DNA from: Halalkaliarchaeum desulfuricum | Lineage (GTDB): Archaea > Halobacteriota > Halobacteria > Halobacteriales > Haloferacaceae | Length of the DNA: 64,000 nt | Assembly (NCBI RefSeq): GCF_002952775.1 | Contig: NZ_CP025066.1 | Location: 1,550,001-1,614,000, forward strand | Direction of reading: 5' to 3' | Part shown: piece by piece, positions 49,320 to 58,787 of the stretch | How the letters are laid out: each line of letters opens with the position of its first letter | Position numbering within the stretch: the first letter of the stretch is position 1 | Position numbers and translations under genes: made by a program | The notes under the pieces: model-generated | Told to the model about the DNA's origin: nothing | Database searches by the model: none | What the model saw: only the letters and a program-made list of their open reading frames with translations

Positions 49320-49640
49320 ATGGACGAGCGGTGGAAACACGTGCTCAGACAGCGCATCCGGGAGATCGGCCGCCGCTACGAGGAGGCAAAACACGCCTAC
49401 TGGGAGGGAAGAGAGGAGGTCGAAGGGGAACGCGACCGGTCCGGCGCCCCCCGGTACGATCTGCCGACAGACGAGGACGGTAACGCACGGCTGGTCTGTC
49501 GTCGGTACGCCGAACGGCGGCCGGTCCCCGTCGACCGCCAGGGCCGGCCGGCGTGTTTCGAACCCGATCACCCGGACTGTGAAGGGTGTCGAGAGGACAT
49601 CCAGGACGGGACCGTAGAGACCTACGACGACCACTTGTGA
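49320..49640 (+). CDS. DUF7091-like haloarchaeal protein
   Basis: A 106-residue protein with a helical start (MDERWKHVLRQRIREIGRRYEEAKHAYWEGREEV), a middle RLVCRRYAERRPVPVDRQGRPACFEPDHPDCEGCREDI containing four cysteines (one alone, one in PACFEP and a CEGC pair) that could bind a metal, and a short acidic end. It resembles the DUF7091 family of haloarchaea, function unknown. A TATA-like CTTATAAG lies about 28 bp upstream of the ATG, supporting leaderless expression. Confidence 0.78.
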   Translation: MDERWKHVLRQRIREIGRRYEEAKHAYWEGREEVEGERDRSGAPRYDLPTDEDGNARLVCRRYAERRPVPVDRQGRPACFEPDHPDCEGCREDIQDGTVETYDDHL

Positions 49641-49795
49641 GGGGGCTCGTTGCCGGTGTGACGGACCTTCTGCCACGAAAATCTGCAATCGCTGACACCT
49701 GGGTCGGCGGCTTTTTGTCTTCAGACTTTCAATTCCGACCGAACAGCGTACCGAACTCGAACCGACCCAACACTGAACAACGAAAAGGGATCGAA

Positions 49796-50260
49796 TTGAC
49801 CACAGCCGACCCACGCACCGACGGAACGAACCGGTCCAGCGAGTCGACAGACCGGGCACAGTCCGAGGTGATCGGGAGCATCCTCGTGGTCGCGCTCGTG
49901 GTGATCCTCGTCTCGACGGTCGGCCTCGCCGGGCTCGCGGCGATCGGGACGTTCGCTCCCCCAGAACCCGCCGCTAGCGTCGGACTCGACGGCGACGTCG
50001 ATGAGGATGGTAATCTGACGCTCGTCGTCACTCACGAGGGCGGCGACCCGCTGGACCCCGGCGAAATCGTGGTACTCCTCGGCGAAGGCGAGGAGCGCCA
50101 AAGCCTCGATTTTTATACTGAAACCGGCGACGACTCCACGTTTCGCCCTGGTGAGCGACGGGAGCTGACCGCCGAATCGTTCGAGGGGCAGGTCCGGGTG
50201 TTGGTGATTCACGCACCGAGCGGCAGAACACTCGGTGAAGGAACAATCACGGCTCGGTGA
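49796..50260 (+). CDS. Type IV pilin-like protein
   Basis: A 154-residue prepilin. After about 22 polar residues comes DRAQSEVIGSILVVALVVILVSTVGLAGL, the haloarchaeal pilin signature in which prepilin peptidase cuts near QSEVIG and the hydrophobic helix packs the filament core. The globular part is beta-rich (LTLVVTHEGGDPLDPGEIVVLLG ... VRVLVIHAPSGRTLGEGTI). The start is uncertain: no ATG or GTG lies close to the cleavage site, so the TTG at 49796 is used; a GTG at 49658 would give a leader of about 68 residues, long for pilins. Likely secreted by a system like the ATPase-TadC pair at 22.9-26.6 kb, though not shown. Confidence 0.78.
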   Translation: MTTADPRTDGTNRSSESTDRAQSEVIGSILVVALVVILVSTVGLAGLAAIGTFAPPEPAASVGLDGDVDEDGNLTLVVTHEGGDPLDPGEIVVLLGEGEERQSLDFYTETGDDSTFRPGERRELTAESFEGQVRVLVIHAPSGRTLGEGTITAR

Positions 50261-50311
50261 AGGGCCATCGCGGGTCCGGATTCCCAGTGAGACGTCGGTT
50301 TGATCCCTTTA

Positions 50312-52447
50312 CTACTCGTCGTCTTCCTCGCCTGCATCCGCCGCCGAGAGCCCATCGTCGCCCCGTTCGAGTGCCTTCGGGACGTCGTGGTACTCGGAGT
50401 AGCCGTCGAACCACCGCGCGATACGTTCGATCCGGTCGACGACGTGGCCGGGTTCGCCCGACCGGGAGAGTTCGTGGCCCTCACGCGGATAGCGGACGAA
50501 CCGGGTCTCGACGTCGTTCTTTTTGAGGATCCGGTAGAACAGTTCGGCGTCCGAGATCGGCGTACGGTAGTCGTCCTCGCTGTGGATGAGGAGGGTCGGT
50601 GTCTCCACCTCGTGAGCGTGGCCGGCGGGCGACTGCTCCCAGAGGAACTCGGGCTCCTCCCAGGGCGTCGTGTCGAAGTCGCCCTCCACGAGCTTGTACG
50701 CCCCGTCCGTCGAGCCGTAAAAGCCCGTGAGGTGATAGACGCCGCGCTGTGAGACCGCCGCCCGGAAGTAGTCGGTGTTGCCGACCGTCCAGCCGGTCAT
50801 ATACCCGCCGAAGGAGCCACCGGTGAGGAAAACCTGCGACTCGTCGACGTACTCGCGGTCGGCGACCTCACGAACGCCGGCCATCACGTCTGTCACCGTC
50901 ACCTCGCCCCAGTTTCGCTTGATCGCCCCCATATATTCCTCGCCGTAGCCGGACGAGCCGCGGGGGTTCGACCAGAAGACGACGTACCCCCGGGCCGCGA
51001 GCGTCTGGAACTCGTGCCACATCGTCCCGCTGGTCGACCACATCGCGTGGGGGCCGCCGTGGATCTCGACGATCAGGGGATAGGAACCCTCGGGATCGAA
51101 ACCGGGCGGCGTCAGCACCCACCCCTCGACGGGACCCTGTTCCGACTCGAACGCAAGGGGTTCGGGTTCCCCGACGTGAACCGAATCGAGGTACGCTCCG
51201 TTCAGCGAGGTGAGACGGACGAGTTCCTCTGCGCTTCCGTCCGGGGAGACGAACACGTCGCCGGGGTGATCCCACTGAGACATCGCGACCGCGACGGTGA
51301 CGTCATCCCCGTGGGTGTCATCCTCGTGCGGAACGCCGACGTCCATCCCCGCGACAGCCCCCTCGCGGACGAGTCGCTCGGGGTCGTCGCCCCCGTCACC
51401 CGGAACCGCCCACACCGACGTCTTCCCCTCGTCGGGCGTGGTGAAATACAGTCGCTCCTCGTCGGGACCCCACCGGGGGGCGGCCTCGTAGCCGAGCGTC
51501 CGGTCCAGCCCGGCGGTGACGTCCGTCACCTCGACGTCGGACGGGTCGTCCGTCCCGGCGGCCTGACCGGCGTCGATCACGTGGAGGTCTGCCTGCTGGA
51601 GTGACGCCTGTTCGGCCTCGACGTGGACGAACGCGACCGAACCGTCCGTCGTCGCCGCGAGCCCGGTCTCCCAGCCGGTCGTGCGGTGGAGTCGCTCGAC
51701 CTCCTCGGCGTCGGTGTCGTACGCCAAGATTCCGTACTCCAGCGAGTCGTCGGGATCCTCGCCGACCGACTGCGTGAAATACAGCGTCGATTCGTCGCCC
51801 CACGCCGGCCCGTTGAAGTCGGCGTCGCCCTCGATCGTCGGGGAGATCGGCGTGATCGACTCCGCTGCCTCGTCCCCGTCGTCTCCCTCCTCTTGTTCGA
51901 CATCGAGATCGAGGACGTACACGTGCGACCGGCGCCCGTCGAAATACTGCTGCATCGACCGGTAGACGGTCCGGTCGATCACCCGGGGATCGGGATCGTC
52001 GGGGTCGTACTCCTCGTCGACTCCTCGATCCCGCCCCTCCGTTCGATCTTCCTCGGTCACCGACTGGACGAGCGCGATCCGACTTCCGTCGGGGGACCAG
52101 TCGATCGAGCTCACGCCGCCGACGACGTCGGTCACCTGGCGAGCCTCGCCGCCGTCGACGGGCAACACCCACAGCTGCTGTCTGTCGTCGTCGGCCCCGC
52201 GGGTGGAAGTGAACGCCAGCCGGTCGCCGTCCGGGCTCCACCGCGGCTCGGCGTCGACGCCCTCCGCGAGCGTGAACCGCCGGGCGGGAGCGGAACCGTC
52301 GGTCGGGACGACGTACACCGTCGCCTCGATGTCCTCCTCGTCGTCGGGAACCGTTCGAACGAACGCGACGCGGTCACCGTCCGGCGAGAGTCGGGGATCT
52401 GTCGGTTTGGCGATGTCGTGGTAGTCGCTCGCCTGAATCCGCTGCAT
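50312..52447 (-). CDS. S9 family peptidase (acylaminoacyl-peptidase type)
   Basis: A 711-residue prolyl-oligopeptidase family enzyme. Residues 1 to about 430 form a WD-like beta-propeller of repeated blocks such as DPRLSPDGDRVAFV and EPRWSPDGDRLAFTSTRG. The alpha/beta-hydrolase domain follows with the nucleophile S545 in GGSFGGYMT, HSEDDYRTPISDAELFY giving the acid, and REGHELSRSGEP giving the histidine. It probably removes acylated amino acids or cuts short peptides in the cytosol; no signal peptide is present. The 3' end is convergent with the pilin gene, separated by about 50 bp. Confidence 0.92.
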   Translation of the reverse strand: MQRIQASDYHDIAKPTDPRLSPDGDRVAFVRTVPDDEEDIEATVYVVPTDGSAPARRFTLAEGVDAEPRWSPDGDRLAFTSTRGADDDRQQLWVLPVDGGEARQVTDVVGGVSSIDWSPDGSRIALVQSVTEEDRTEGRDRGVDEEYDPDDPDPRVIDRTVYRSMQQYFDGRRSHVYVLDLDVEQEEGDDGDEAAESITPISPTIEGDADFNGPAWGDESTLYFTQSVGEDPDDSLEYGILAYDTDAEEVERLHRTTGWETGLAATTDGSVAFVHVEAEQASLQQADLHVIDAGQAAGTDDPSDVEVTDVTAGLDRTLGYEAAPRWGPDEERLYFTTPDEGKTSVWAVPGDGGDDPERLVREGAVAGMDVGVPHEDDTHGDDVTVAVAMSQWDHPGDVFVSPDGSAEELVRLTSLNGAYLDSVHVGEPEPLAFESEQGPVEGWVLTPPGFDPEGSYPLIVEIHGGPHAMWSTSGTMWHEFQTLAARGYVVFWSNPRGSSGYGEEYMGAIKRNWGEVTVTDVMAGVREVADREYVDESQVFLTGGSFGGYMTGWTVGNTDYFRAAVSQRGVYHLTGFYGSTDGAYKLVEGDFDTTPWEEPEFLWEQSPAGHAHEVETPTLLIHSEDDYRTPISDAELFYRILKKNDVETRFVRYPREGHELSRSGEPGHVVDRIERIARWFDGYSEYHDVPKALERGDDGLSAADAGEEDDE

Positions 52448-52546
52448 ACCCCCGTCTCGGCCGGCGACGGCAAGAACGTTCGGAAGCCGGAAGCGGTCCC
52501 GATTCCGTGTTCGGGTGCGAGATCGATGCGCCGGTTCCGCCGTCAG

Positions 52547-53722
52547 TCACCGGTCCGTCTCGGATAGCACCGCCGCCACGAGCTCGCGGGTCTCGCGTGC
52601 CGCCGCGAGTCGGTCGTCGATCTCCCCGCTCGCGAGCAGTGTTAGTTCCTCCTCGGACAGTTCCTCGCGGGCCATGGCGGCCCGACGGAGCTCGGCGTAC
52701 TCGTCCTCGCGGGTGAGCGACCGAATCTCCCGGAGGTGGACCACCGGCTCCTCGGCGTCGAGCCTGGAGACCACCGGGATCAGCTCCTTGATCCGGTACC
52801 GCAGTTCGTCGGCCGGCGCAGGGGGCCACTCGACTGTAAGCGGCTCCGCATCGATTCGATCGAGGTACGTCCGGTGGACCGCGACGGTCGTCCGGAGCGC
52901 CCCGGGATCGTCGACGTAGTGCTCCAGCTTCGAGGGGGAGTAATCGACGTACTCCAACAGCGTGGGGAGCGGTTCCTCCCCGGCCTCCGCCTCCTCGACG
53001 TACTCGCTGAGCTCCCGCGGCGGCTGGTCGAGTTCGACCAGCGGGTACCGCTCGGTGCGTTCGATAAACTCGAACAGTTCCCGCGTACTGGCCTCCCGTT
53101 TGAACGACTCGAACGCCGCGTGCACGGCGTCGTTGTACGCCTCGACCGGCTCCCGGAGACGGTCGACCGACGCGTCGGGATCGACGTCGGCGAACTCGGT
53201 AACCGCCTCCAGTTCCGCGATCCGTTCCGAAAGCGCCGACAGCGCCTCGTTGGCGTTGCGCCTGGCCCGGCGGTAGGCGTCGACGGCGTCGTCGCGCTCC
53301 TCGAGCAGTTCGACGTACTCGCCCGGAGTTTCCAGGGCTTCCCGGGCGGCTTCGAAGTCGGACTCCGAGAGCCGGCGCTTGTCGACAGCCTCCCTGGCAG
53401 CCTCGAAGGCCTCCGCCGCGAGCGCGTCGTCGTCGACGTCCACGGCCGCCGAAAACTTGCTTTCGAACGTGAGGTACGCCCCGAAATCGCCGGTGCCGGT
53501 GGCGTCCTCCTCGTAGCTGTCGAGCACCCGGTGTGCACGGCGGTAGGCGTCGGCGGCCGCCTCGACGCGCTCGTTTCCGAGGTCGTCGATGCGACGTTCG
53601 ATCGCCCGGAGCTCGTCGTATCGCTCCCGGAGCGCGGCGGCCGCCTCGCCGGCCCGATCGAGGATCGACGCGGCCGATCCGGAGGCCTCCGCTCCGCTGA
53701 CAGTTCCGGTTCCGTCCGCCAC
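52547..53722 (-). CDS. DUF7118-like coiled-coil protein
   Basis: A 391-residue, largely helical acidic protein with several coiled-coil segments (AAALRERYDELRAIERRIDDL near the N-terminus and RRNANEALSALSERIAELEAV in the middle) and a more globular part around LVELDQPPRELSEYVEEAEAGEEPLPTLLEYVDYSPSKLEHY, which is the best-conserved feature of haloarchaeal DUF7118 proteins. Function unknown. The start is GTG, one base after the hisI stop, so it is the second gene of a hisI-DUF7118 operon. Nothing in the sequence links it to histidine synthesis. Confidence 0.82.
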   Translation of the reverse strand: MADGTGTVSGAEASGSAASILDRAGEAAAALRERYDELRAIERRIDDLGNERVEAAADAYRRAHRVLDSYEEDATGTGDFGAYLTFESKFSAAVDVDDDALAAEAFEAAREAVDKRRLSESDFEAAREALETPGEYVELLEERDDAVDAYRRARRNANEALSALSERIAELEAVTEFADVDPDASVDRLREPVEAYNDAVHAAFESFKREASTRELFEFIERTERYPLVELDQPPRELSEYVEEAEAGEEPLPTLLEYVDYSPSKLEHYVDDPGALRTTVAVHRTYLDRIDAEPLTVEWPPAPADELRYRIKELIPVVSRLDAEEPVVHLREIRSLTREDEYAELRRAAMAREELSEEELTLLASGEIDDRLAAARETRELVAAVLSETDR

Positions 53723-53723
53723 C

Positions 53724-54116
53724 TCAGTACACCTCGTCGGGATCGAAGACGCGTTCGCCGACGTGTTCGCCGTCGACCGTCCGGTAGAAACACGAGCGGT
53801 GCCCGGTGTGACACGCGCCGCCCTCCTGTTCGACGAGATACAGGAGGGTGTCGGCGTCGCAGTCCACCCGGACCTCGACGATCCGCTGTAGGTGACCGGA
53901 ACTGGTGCCTTTCTTCCACAGCTCCTCGCGCGATCTGGAGTAGTAGTGTGCGAACCCGGTCTCGCGGGTGCGCTCCAGCGCCTCCGGCGTGACGTACGCG
54001 AGCATGAGCACCGTCCCCGAGTCGGCGTCCTGGGCCACGGCCGGGACGAGGCCGTCCTCGCCGAAGTCGACGGCGACGTCGGAAGCGGCCCCGGCGTCGT
54101 CGGTGTCGTGAGTCAT
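53724..54116 (-). CDS. hisI: Phosphoribosyl-AMP cyclohydrolase
   Basis: A 130-residue enzyme that opens the adenine ring of phosphoribosyl-AMP in histidine biosynthesis. The family core is intact: [29 protein letters not shown], the [18 protein letters not shown] block, and [28 protein letters not shown] with the zinc-binding cysteines. The length is that of a monofunctional HisI without the HisE (pyrophosphohydrolase) domain, as is usual in archaea. No other his genes are in the window. A DUF7118 gene begins one base after its stop. Confidence 0.95.
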   Translation of the reverse strand: MTHDTDDAGAASDVAVDFGEDGLVPAVAQDADSGTVLMLAYVTPEALERTRETGFAHYYSRSREELWKKGTSSGHLQRIVEVRVDCDADTLLYLVEQEGGACHTGHRSCFYRTVDGEHVGERVFDPDEVY

Positions 54117-54190
54117 GATCGGGTCAACGCGACCCCGGCGAATAGGCCTTTTGTGTGGGACTGGAGTCGACCGGCGACGCGGTCGGCCAG

Positions 54191-54505
54191 CTAGTCGTAG
54201 CTGAGGTTCGTGAGCCGGTAGTGGTTCGTCGCGTGGTTCCGGATCACCACGAGATAGTAGGAGTCCTCGAGCCGCTTTAGCTCGATATCGAATTCGCCGG
54301 GATTTCCCGGGTTCAGCGACGCAGACGAGTCGTCGAGGGCGAACGAAAACGTCCCCGGATTGCCCCGAACCCGGCTCGATTTTCTCGCCTTCGCGTGGAT
54401 GAGTTCCCCGTTCTGTTTCACGTCGAGCGCCCCGGTGAGCTCCCAGGTGTTGTCGCGGTACCGGACGGATTCGCCCTCGAGTTCGGGCTTTTCGATCTCG
54501 ACCAT
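54191..54505 (-). CDS. Haloarchaeal hypothetical protein, beta-rich
   Basis: A 104-residue protein, [104 protein letters not shown] in outline: alternating strands with a basic patch around residue 42 and two Gly-Asn-Pro-Gly turns. No family of known function is recognised. The ATG at 54505 is used because the open frame upstream (24 codons) runs toward the mutL end with composition unlike a coding start. It lies between hisI and mutL on the same strand with gaps of about 75-80 bp. Confidence 0.68.
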   Translation of the reverse strand: MVEIEKPELEGESVRYRDNTWELTGALDVKQNGELIHAKARKSSRVRGNPGTFSFALDDSSASLNPGNPGEFDIELKRLEDSYYLVVIRNHATNHYRLTNLSYD

Positions 54506-54586
54506 GGTCGTGCCGACGCAGGGAGGGCCATTATCGTTTGGGTCGAAACCGGTCGAGCCGGGAGTTCCGTCCGCCACACGATAGGA

Positions 54587-56878
54587 TCACTCCGGCCGGC
54601 GTCCGGCGTGCCCCGGATAGTCCCGCTCGAACCGATCCTCGATCTCTTCCCGGGAGAGTTCGATGACGGTCGGCCGTCCGTGCGGGCACGCGTAGGGGTT
54701 CTCACAGTCGTCCAGCGCCGAGAGCAGTTCCACGATCGAGCCGTCCGTGAGCCCGGTATTACCGGTCACGGAGGGATAACACGCGAGATCCGCGAGCAGG
54801 TCGTCGACGGCGTCGAGGACGGACTCGCCCGCCTCGCCGTCGACGCGCGCGAACCCGACCAGCACGTCACGGAGGAGTTCGGGGTCGAGTGCGACGTCGA
54901 ACACCGCCGGGACCGCGCTGACTTCGACGGTACGGTCGTCGACGCGGTCGGCCTCGAATCCGAACGCAGCGAGGTGGTCGTCTACGCCCTCGGCATCGAG
55001 AAGCGTCGCCTCCCGGGCGGTGAGTTCGAGTTCGACCGGCTCGGCGAGCGCCTGGGCGGGCGGGCCGTCCGCGAACGCCTCCCGGAGCCGCTCGTAGTTG
55101 ATCCGCTCGTCGGCGGCGTGCTGGTCGATCAACACGAGCCCGTCGTCGGTCTCTGCGAGCACGTAGGTGTCGAACAGTTGTCCGAGAATCGACAGCTGCG
55201 GGAGCGACTCGTAGGCTCGCTCGGCGTCGGTCGTCTCCCCCGAGAGGGTCCGCTGGCTCGTCGGCTGCGAGAGGTCGAACGCGTCATCGATGGTCCGTCG
55301 GGCGTTCTCGTCGGGGGCGATCGAGGAACTTCGTTCGCGATCCGTGATCCCTTCCGCCGCGGAGCGGTCGATCCCGTCGACCGTCCACCCCTCCTCGTCC
55401 GTCGGCGACAGGCTCCGGGTGTCCCCGGTTCCGGGGCCGTCGTCCGCGTCGGCGCTGTCTGTTGTCCCTGCGCTGTCTGTTGTCCCTGCGCTGTCTGTTG
55501 TCCCTGCGCTGTCTTCCGAACCCGCAGAACCCTCTGTGGCACCGTCGGCGTCGGCCGTCCTCACGTCCTCGGAGATGTCGTCACCGTCGATGTCGACGTC
55601 GACGTCCGACTCGACCGGCGGATCGGACGCTGTCCCGGAGGGGTCCCCTGGCCCCTCGTCGATGTCGGCCGCCGCCTGGTCGAAATCCGCGACCTCGCCG
55701 GGAGCCTCCGACGAGACTGTCCTCGTCTCCGGTGACACCGGCGTCTCGGCGGGGGACGACCGACCCCGTGGCGCCGACGACCGGAGGATGCCGTGTTCCA
55801 AAAGCGCGTCGCTGACGGCGGCTTCGACGGCCGACTGGACTGCCTCTGGCTGGTCGAAGCGGACCTCGAGCTTCCGGGGGTGGACGTTCGCGTCGACAGC
55901 CTCGGTCGGGAGTTCGACGAACAGCACGGCGAAGGGGTACCGCTCGGGGGCGAGCTGTCCCCCGTAGGCGGACAGCACCGCGTTCCGGAGGTCGCTTACG
56001 GTCACGTATCGGTCGTTGACGAACGTGGCGAGGTACTCCCGGGTCGCGCGGTTCACCTCGGGCTCGGAGACGAGCCCGTGGACGCGATCGACTGGGGTGT
56101 CGTGGTCGGCAGCGGTGGCATCGAACGAAACCTCGATCATCCCCTCGGCGACCTCCCGACCGTAGATCGACAACACTGCAGACCGGAGGTTCCCGTCCCC
56201 CGGCGTCGCGAACCGCTCGCGGTCGTCCACCTCGAGGGAGACCGCGACACCGGGGTTCGCGAGCGCGTACTGGGTGACGACAGTCCCCACGCGGTCGGTT
56301 TCGGTCGTCTCGGTAGCCAGGAACTTCTTTCGGGCAGGGGTGTTGAAAAACAGGTCCCGCACCTCGACGGTCGTTCCCTCGGGACAGCCGACCGGGGTGA
56401 CCTCGCCGGCGTCGCCCCCTTCGACGGTCAGTCCGGCGCCGACCTCGGCGCCCCGTGGGCGCGACCGGACGGTGAGCCGCGAGACCGCGCCGATCGCGTG
56501 CAGCGCCTCACCCCGAAACCCGAGGGTCGCGACCCCGCCGGCGAGGTCGTCGACGTCGCCGATCTTGGAGGTTGCGTGTTCGGCGACCGCCTCGGGGAGT
56601 TGATCGCGAGGGATGCCGACGCCGTCGTCGCGCACGCGGATCGATTCGGTCCCGCCAGCCCGGATCGAGACCGAAATCCGGTCGGCGCCGGCGTCGAGGC
56701 TGTTCTCGACGAGTTCCTTCACGACGGAGGCGGGGCGCTCGACGACCTCGCCTGCGGCGATCTGCTGGACAGTTCGGTCGTCGAGCTGTCGGATCGTCGG
56801 CGGTGAGTCGGCGCCCGTCTTCGGTCCATCGGCGCCTGTCCCCGGTCCATCGGCGCCTGTCGGTGGCCCGTCAGTCAT
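54587..56878 (-). CDS. mutL: DNA mismatch repair protein MutL with endonuclease motif
   Basis: A 763-residue MutL. The N-terminal GHKL ATPase has ELVENSLDAGADR, DDGVGIPRDQ and TLGFRGEALHAI. After a long, acidic, low-complexity linker with in-frame tandem repeats, the C-terminal dimerisation domain carries DQHAADERINYE, which fits the DQHAx2Ex4E metal-binding motif of MutL nucleases, and NPYACPHGRPTV near the end, the conserved cysteine-histidine element. It therefore should nick DNA during mismatch repair. No mutS lies in the window. The N-terminal leader before PPTIRQLDD is a short heptapeptide repeat (GADGPxT). ATG at 56878 begins this leader. Confidence 0.95.
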   Translation of the reverse strand: MTDGPPTGADGPGTGADGPKTGADSPPTIRQLDDRTVQQIAAGEVVERPASVVKELVENSLDAGADRISVSIRAGGTESIRVRDDGVGIPRDQLPEAVAEHATSKIGDVDDLAGGVATLGFRGEALHAIGAVSRLTVRSRPRGAEVGAGLTVEGGDAGEVTPVGCPEGTTVEVRDLFFNTPARKKFLATETTETDRVGTVVTQYALANPGVAVSLEVDDRERFATPGDGNLRSAVLSIYGREVAEGMIEVSFDATAADHDTPVDRVHGLVSEPEVNRATREYLATFVNDRYVTVSDLRNAVLSAYGGQLAPERYPFAVLFVELPTEAVDANVHPRKLEVRFDQPEAVQSAVEAAVSDALLEHGILRSSAPRGRSSPAETPVSPETRTVSSEAPGEVADFDQAAADIDEGPGDPSGTASDPPVESDVDVDIDGDDISEDVRTADADGATEGSAGSEDSAGTTDSAGTTDSAGTTDSADADDGPGTGDTRSLSPTDEEGWTVDGIDRSAAEGITDRERSSSIAPDENARRTIDDAFDLSQPTSQRTLSGETTDAERAYESLPQLSILGQLFDTYVLAETDDGLVLIDQHAADERINYERLREAFADGPPAQALAEPVELELTAREATLLDAEGVDDHLAAFGFEADRVDDRTVEVSAVPAVFDVALDPELLRDVLVGFARVDGEAGESVLDAVDDLLADLACYPSVTGNTGLTDGSIVELLSALDDCENPYACPHGRPTVIELSREEIEDRFERDYPGHAGRRPE
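55454..55507. repeat. Three 18-bp tandem repeats inside mutL (DSAGTT linker)
   Basis: The 18-mer starting GCTGTCTGTTGTCC occurs three times in perfect tandem (55454-55471, 55472-55489, 55490-55507) and encodes repeated SAGTTD in the disordered linker of MutL. Changes in copy number keep the reading frame. Confidence 0.8.
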
Positions 56879-57001
56879 CGTCGGCGATGGGAGCCGAATC
56901 CACTTGAAGCCGTGCCCTACGAGCCGACGACCTTGCCTCCCCTGTGGATCCAGAACTCTCACGGGCCAACGTTTATTCGTCCGGTCGGCCTTCCTCCAAC
57001 G

Positions 57002-57166
57002 ATGAGCCTGTTCAGAAAGGCCGGCGAGAAGTTCGAGGAAACGAAACGGGCGTTCACGAACGCCCGGGAGCCGGCGTTCGTCTGCCGGTCCTGCGAGGAG
57101 CCCGTCTCGGAGGAGTACGAACACTGTCCACACTGTGGCGAGGCGGCAGTCGAGCCTGTGGAGTGA
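57002..57166 (+). CDS. Small zinc-ribbon protein
   Basis: A 54-residue protein, MSLFRKAGEKFEETKRAFTNAREPAFVCRSCEEPVSEEYEHCPHCGEAAVEPVE in outline: a basic helix followed by a four-cysteine zinc ribbon with CRSC and CPHC pairs. Such proteins are common in haloarchaea and of unknown function. The ATG at 57002 matches the family-like start MSLFRKAGEKFE; the open frame extends 30 codons upstream but would reach into the mutL promoter region. It is divergent from mutL and convergent with the MATE gene. Confidence 0.75.
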   Translation: MSLFRKAGEKFEETKRAFTNAREPAFVCRSCEEPVSEEYEHCPHCGEAAVEPVE

Positions 57167-57209
57167 ACGCGCCCCTCGAGTGAACCGCCTCGGTCGTCGC
57201 TAGCTCATC

Positions 57210-58670
57210 TCAATCGTCCATCGCCGGCTCGTCCTCGGCACCGCCAGTCGCACCGTCGAGATCCGTCTCGACGACGCCCTCCTTCCAGGCACCACGGGCG
57301 AACCACGCCACGCCGACGAAAAACGAGGCGGTCGCCGAGGCAGCAAACGCCCACCACAGCCCCTCGACGCCCCAGTCGAGCGCCGAGACGGTGATCGCCG
57401 TCCCCGGGATCGTCACCGTCCACGCGAACGCGAGGTACACCGCCGCCGGGATCCGGAAGATCCACCGCGAGAGCATCGACAGCGCCATCGCCACTTTGGT
57501 GTGGCCCGCGCCGCGGAACGCCCCCTGGATCACCATCAGCCCACCGAAGAACCCCCACGCCAAGGCGACGATGCGCAGGAAGACGATCCCTTCGTCAATG
57601 ACCGCGGCGTCGTCGACGAAGATCCTGATCGCAATCTCCGGGAAGACCCAGACGAGTCCGCCGGCCGCAAACAGGATCGCCATCGTCGCGACGGTCGCCG
57701 TTCGGGTCACCGCGACCGCCCGATCCGGCGTGCCCGCGCCGAGGTTCTGACCGACTCCCGTGGCGGTCGCCTGTCCCACCGCCCCCGAGACGGTCCAGGA
57801 GACGGACATCAGCCTGACGCCGATCCCGTAGGCGGCCGTCGCGGCCGGGCCGAACCGCGCGACCAGCGCCGCCAGCGCCACCGCCGCGAACGATCGCGCC
57901 CAGCCGTCGAGCGACGCGGGATAGCCGATCGAAATCAGGTTGCCGAGGATTTCCCGGTCGGGCCACAGGTCGCCGACGTGGAGCTGGATCCCCCACGATC
58001 CCTTCACGAGGATGTAGATCCCGACGACCGCAGCGACGAGCCGCGAGAGGAACGTCGCCACGGCGGCTCCCCGGGTCCCCATCGCGGGGAACGGCCCCCA
58101 CCCGAGGATGAAGAAGGGGTCGATGACGATGTTGATCCCCGCCGAGACGGCCACCAGCCACATCGCCGTCTTCGTGTCACCGGCGCCCTGCAGCGACGAC
58201 CGGAACGCGAAAAACAGGAAGGTTAGCGGCAGCGTCAGGAAGATCACCTCGATGTACGCAAGCGCCTCGACGTACACCTGATCGCGCGCACCAATCCAGT
58301 ACAACAGCCAGTGACGGGACAACAGACCGATCGCCGCAAGCGCGATCGAGACCACCGTCGCCAAAAGCACCGTCTGGGAGACCACTTTGTCGGCCCGGCG
58401 GTCGTTGCCAGCGCCGACGTGCTGGGACACCAGTGCGATCGTTGCCGCCGTGAGCCCCATCGCCGTCGAGACGAACATCCACGACAGCGGAAACATGAGC
58501 GACACGGCGGCGACTGCCTCCGGACTCACTCGTCCGACCCAGAACATGTCTGCGAGGTTGTACAGCGTCTGCAGCAGGTTTCCCAACACGAGCGGCCACG
58601 CCAGCCGGAAGAGCCGGGGGCTTATCGCCCCTGTCGTCATGTCGACGCGAGCGTCCTGGTTCCCCGTCAC
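57210..58670 (-). CDS. MATE family efflux transporter (second copy)
   Basis: A 486-residue polytopic protein in two MatE halves. The start LFRLAWPVLGNLLQTLYNLADMFWVGRVSPEAVAAVSLMFPLSW is the classical N-terminal helix pair; FRSSLQGAGDTKTAMWLVAVSAGINIVIDPFFI and the later GAFRGAGHTKVAMALSMLSRWIFRIPAAVYLA are the duplicated loop signatures. Substrate is unknown; it belongs to the NorM-like or DinF-like branch and differs from the MATE protein at 38.7 kb. The start is GTG at 58670; an internal ATG at 58640 (MTTGAISPRLFRL) is nearly as good and is nearer the first helix. Confidence 0.9.
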   Translation of the reverse strand: MTGNQDARVDMTTGAISPRLFRLAWPLVLGNLLQTLYNLADMFWVGRVSPEAVAAVSLMFPLSWMFVSTAMGLTAATIALVSQHVGAGNDRRADKVVSQTVLLATVVSIALAAIGLLSRHWLLYWIGARDQVYVEALAYIEVIFLTLPLTFLFFAFRSSLQGAGDTKTAMWLVAVSAGINIVIDPFFILGWGPFPAMGTRGAAVATFLSRLVAAVVGIYILVKGSWGIQLHVGDLWPDREILGNLISIGYPASLDGWARSFAAVALAALVARFGPAATAAYGIGVRLMSVSWTVSGAVGQATATGVGQNLGAGTPDRAVAVTRTATVATMAILFAAGGLVWVFPEIAIRIFVDDAAVIDEGIVFLRIVALAWGFFGGLMVIQGAFRGAGHTKVAMALSMLSRWIFRIPAAVYLAFAWTVTIPGTAITVSALDWGVEGLWWAFAASATASFFVGVAWFARGAWKEGVVETDLDGATGGAEDEPAMDD

Positions 58671-58787
58671 GCTTCTCCCGGTCGACCGACGAATTCCAGT
58701 ATGCTACCGTTTTTGATTCCGGCCGGTGTGGTGGGGAGCGGTCGTCGTGGCGAACATACTTGATTAAAGAACACTCACACCACCGGT

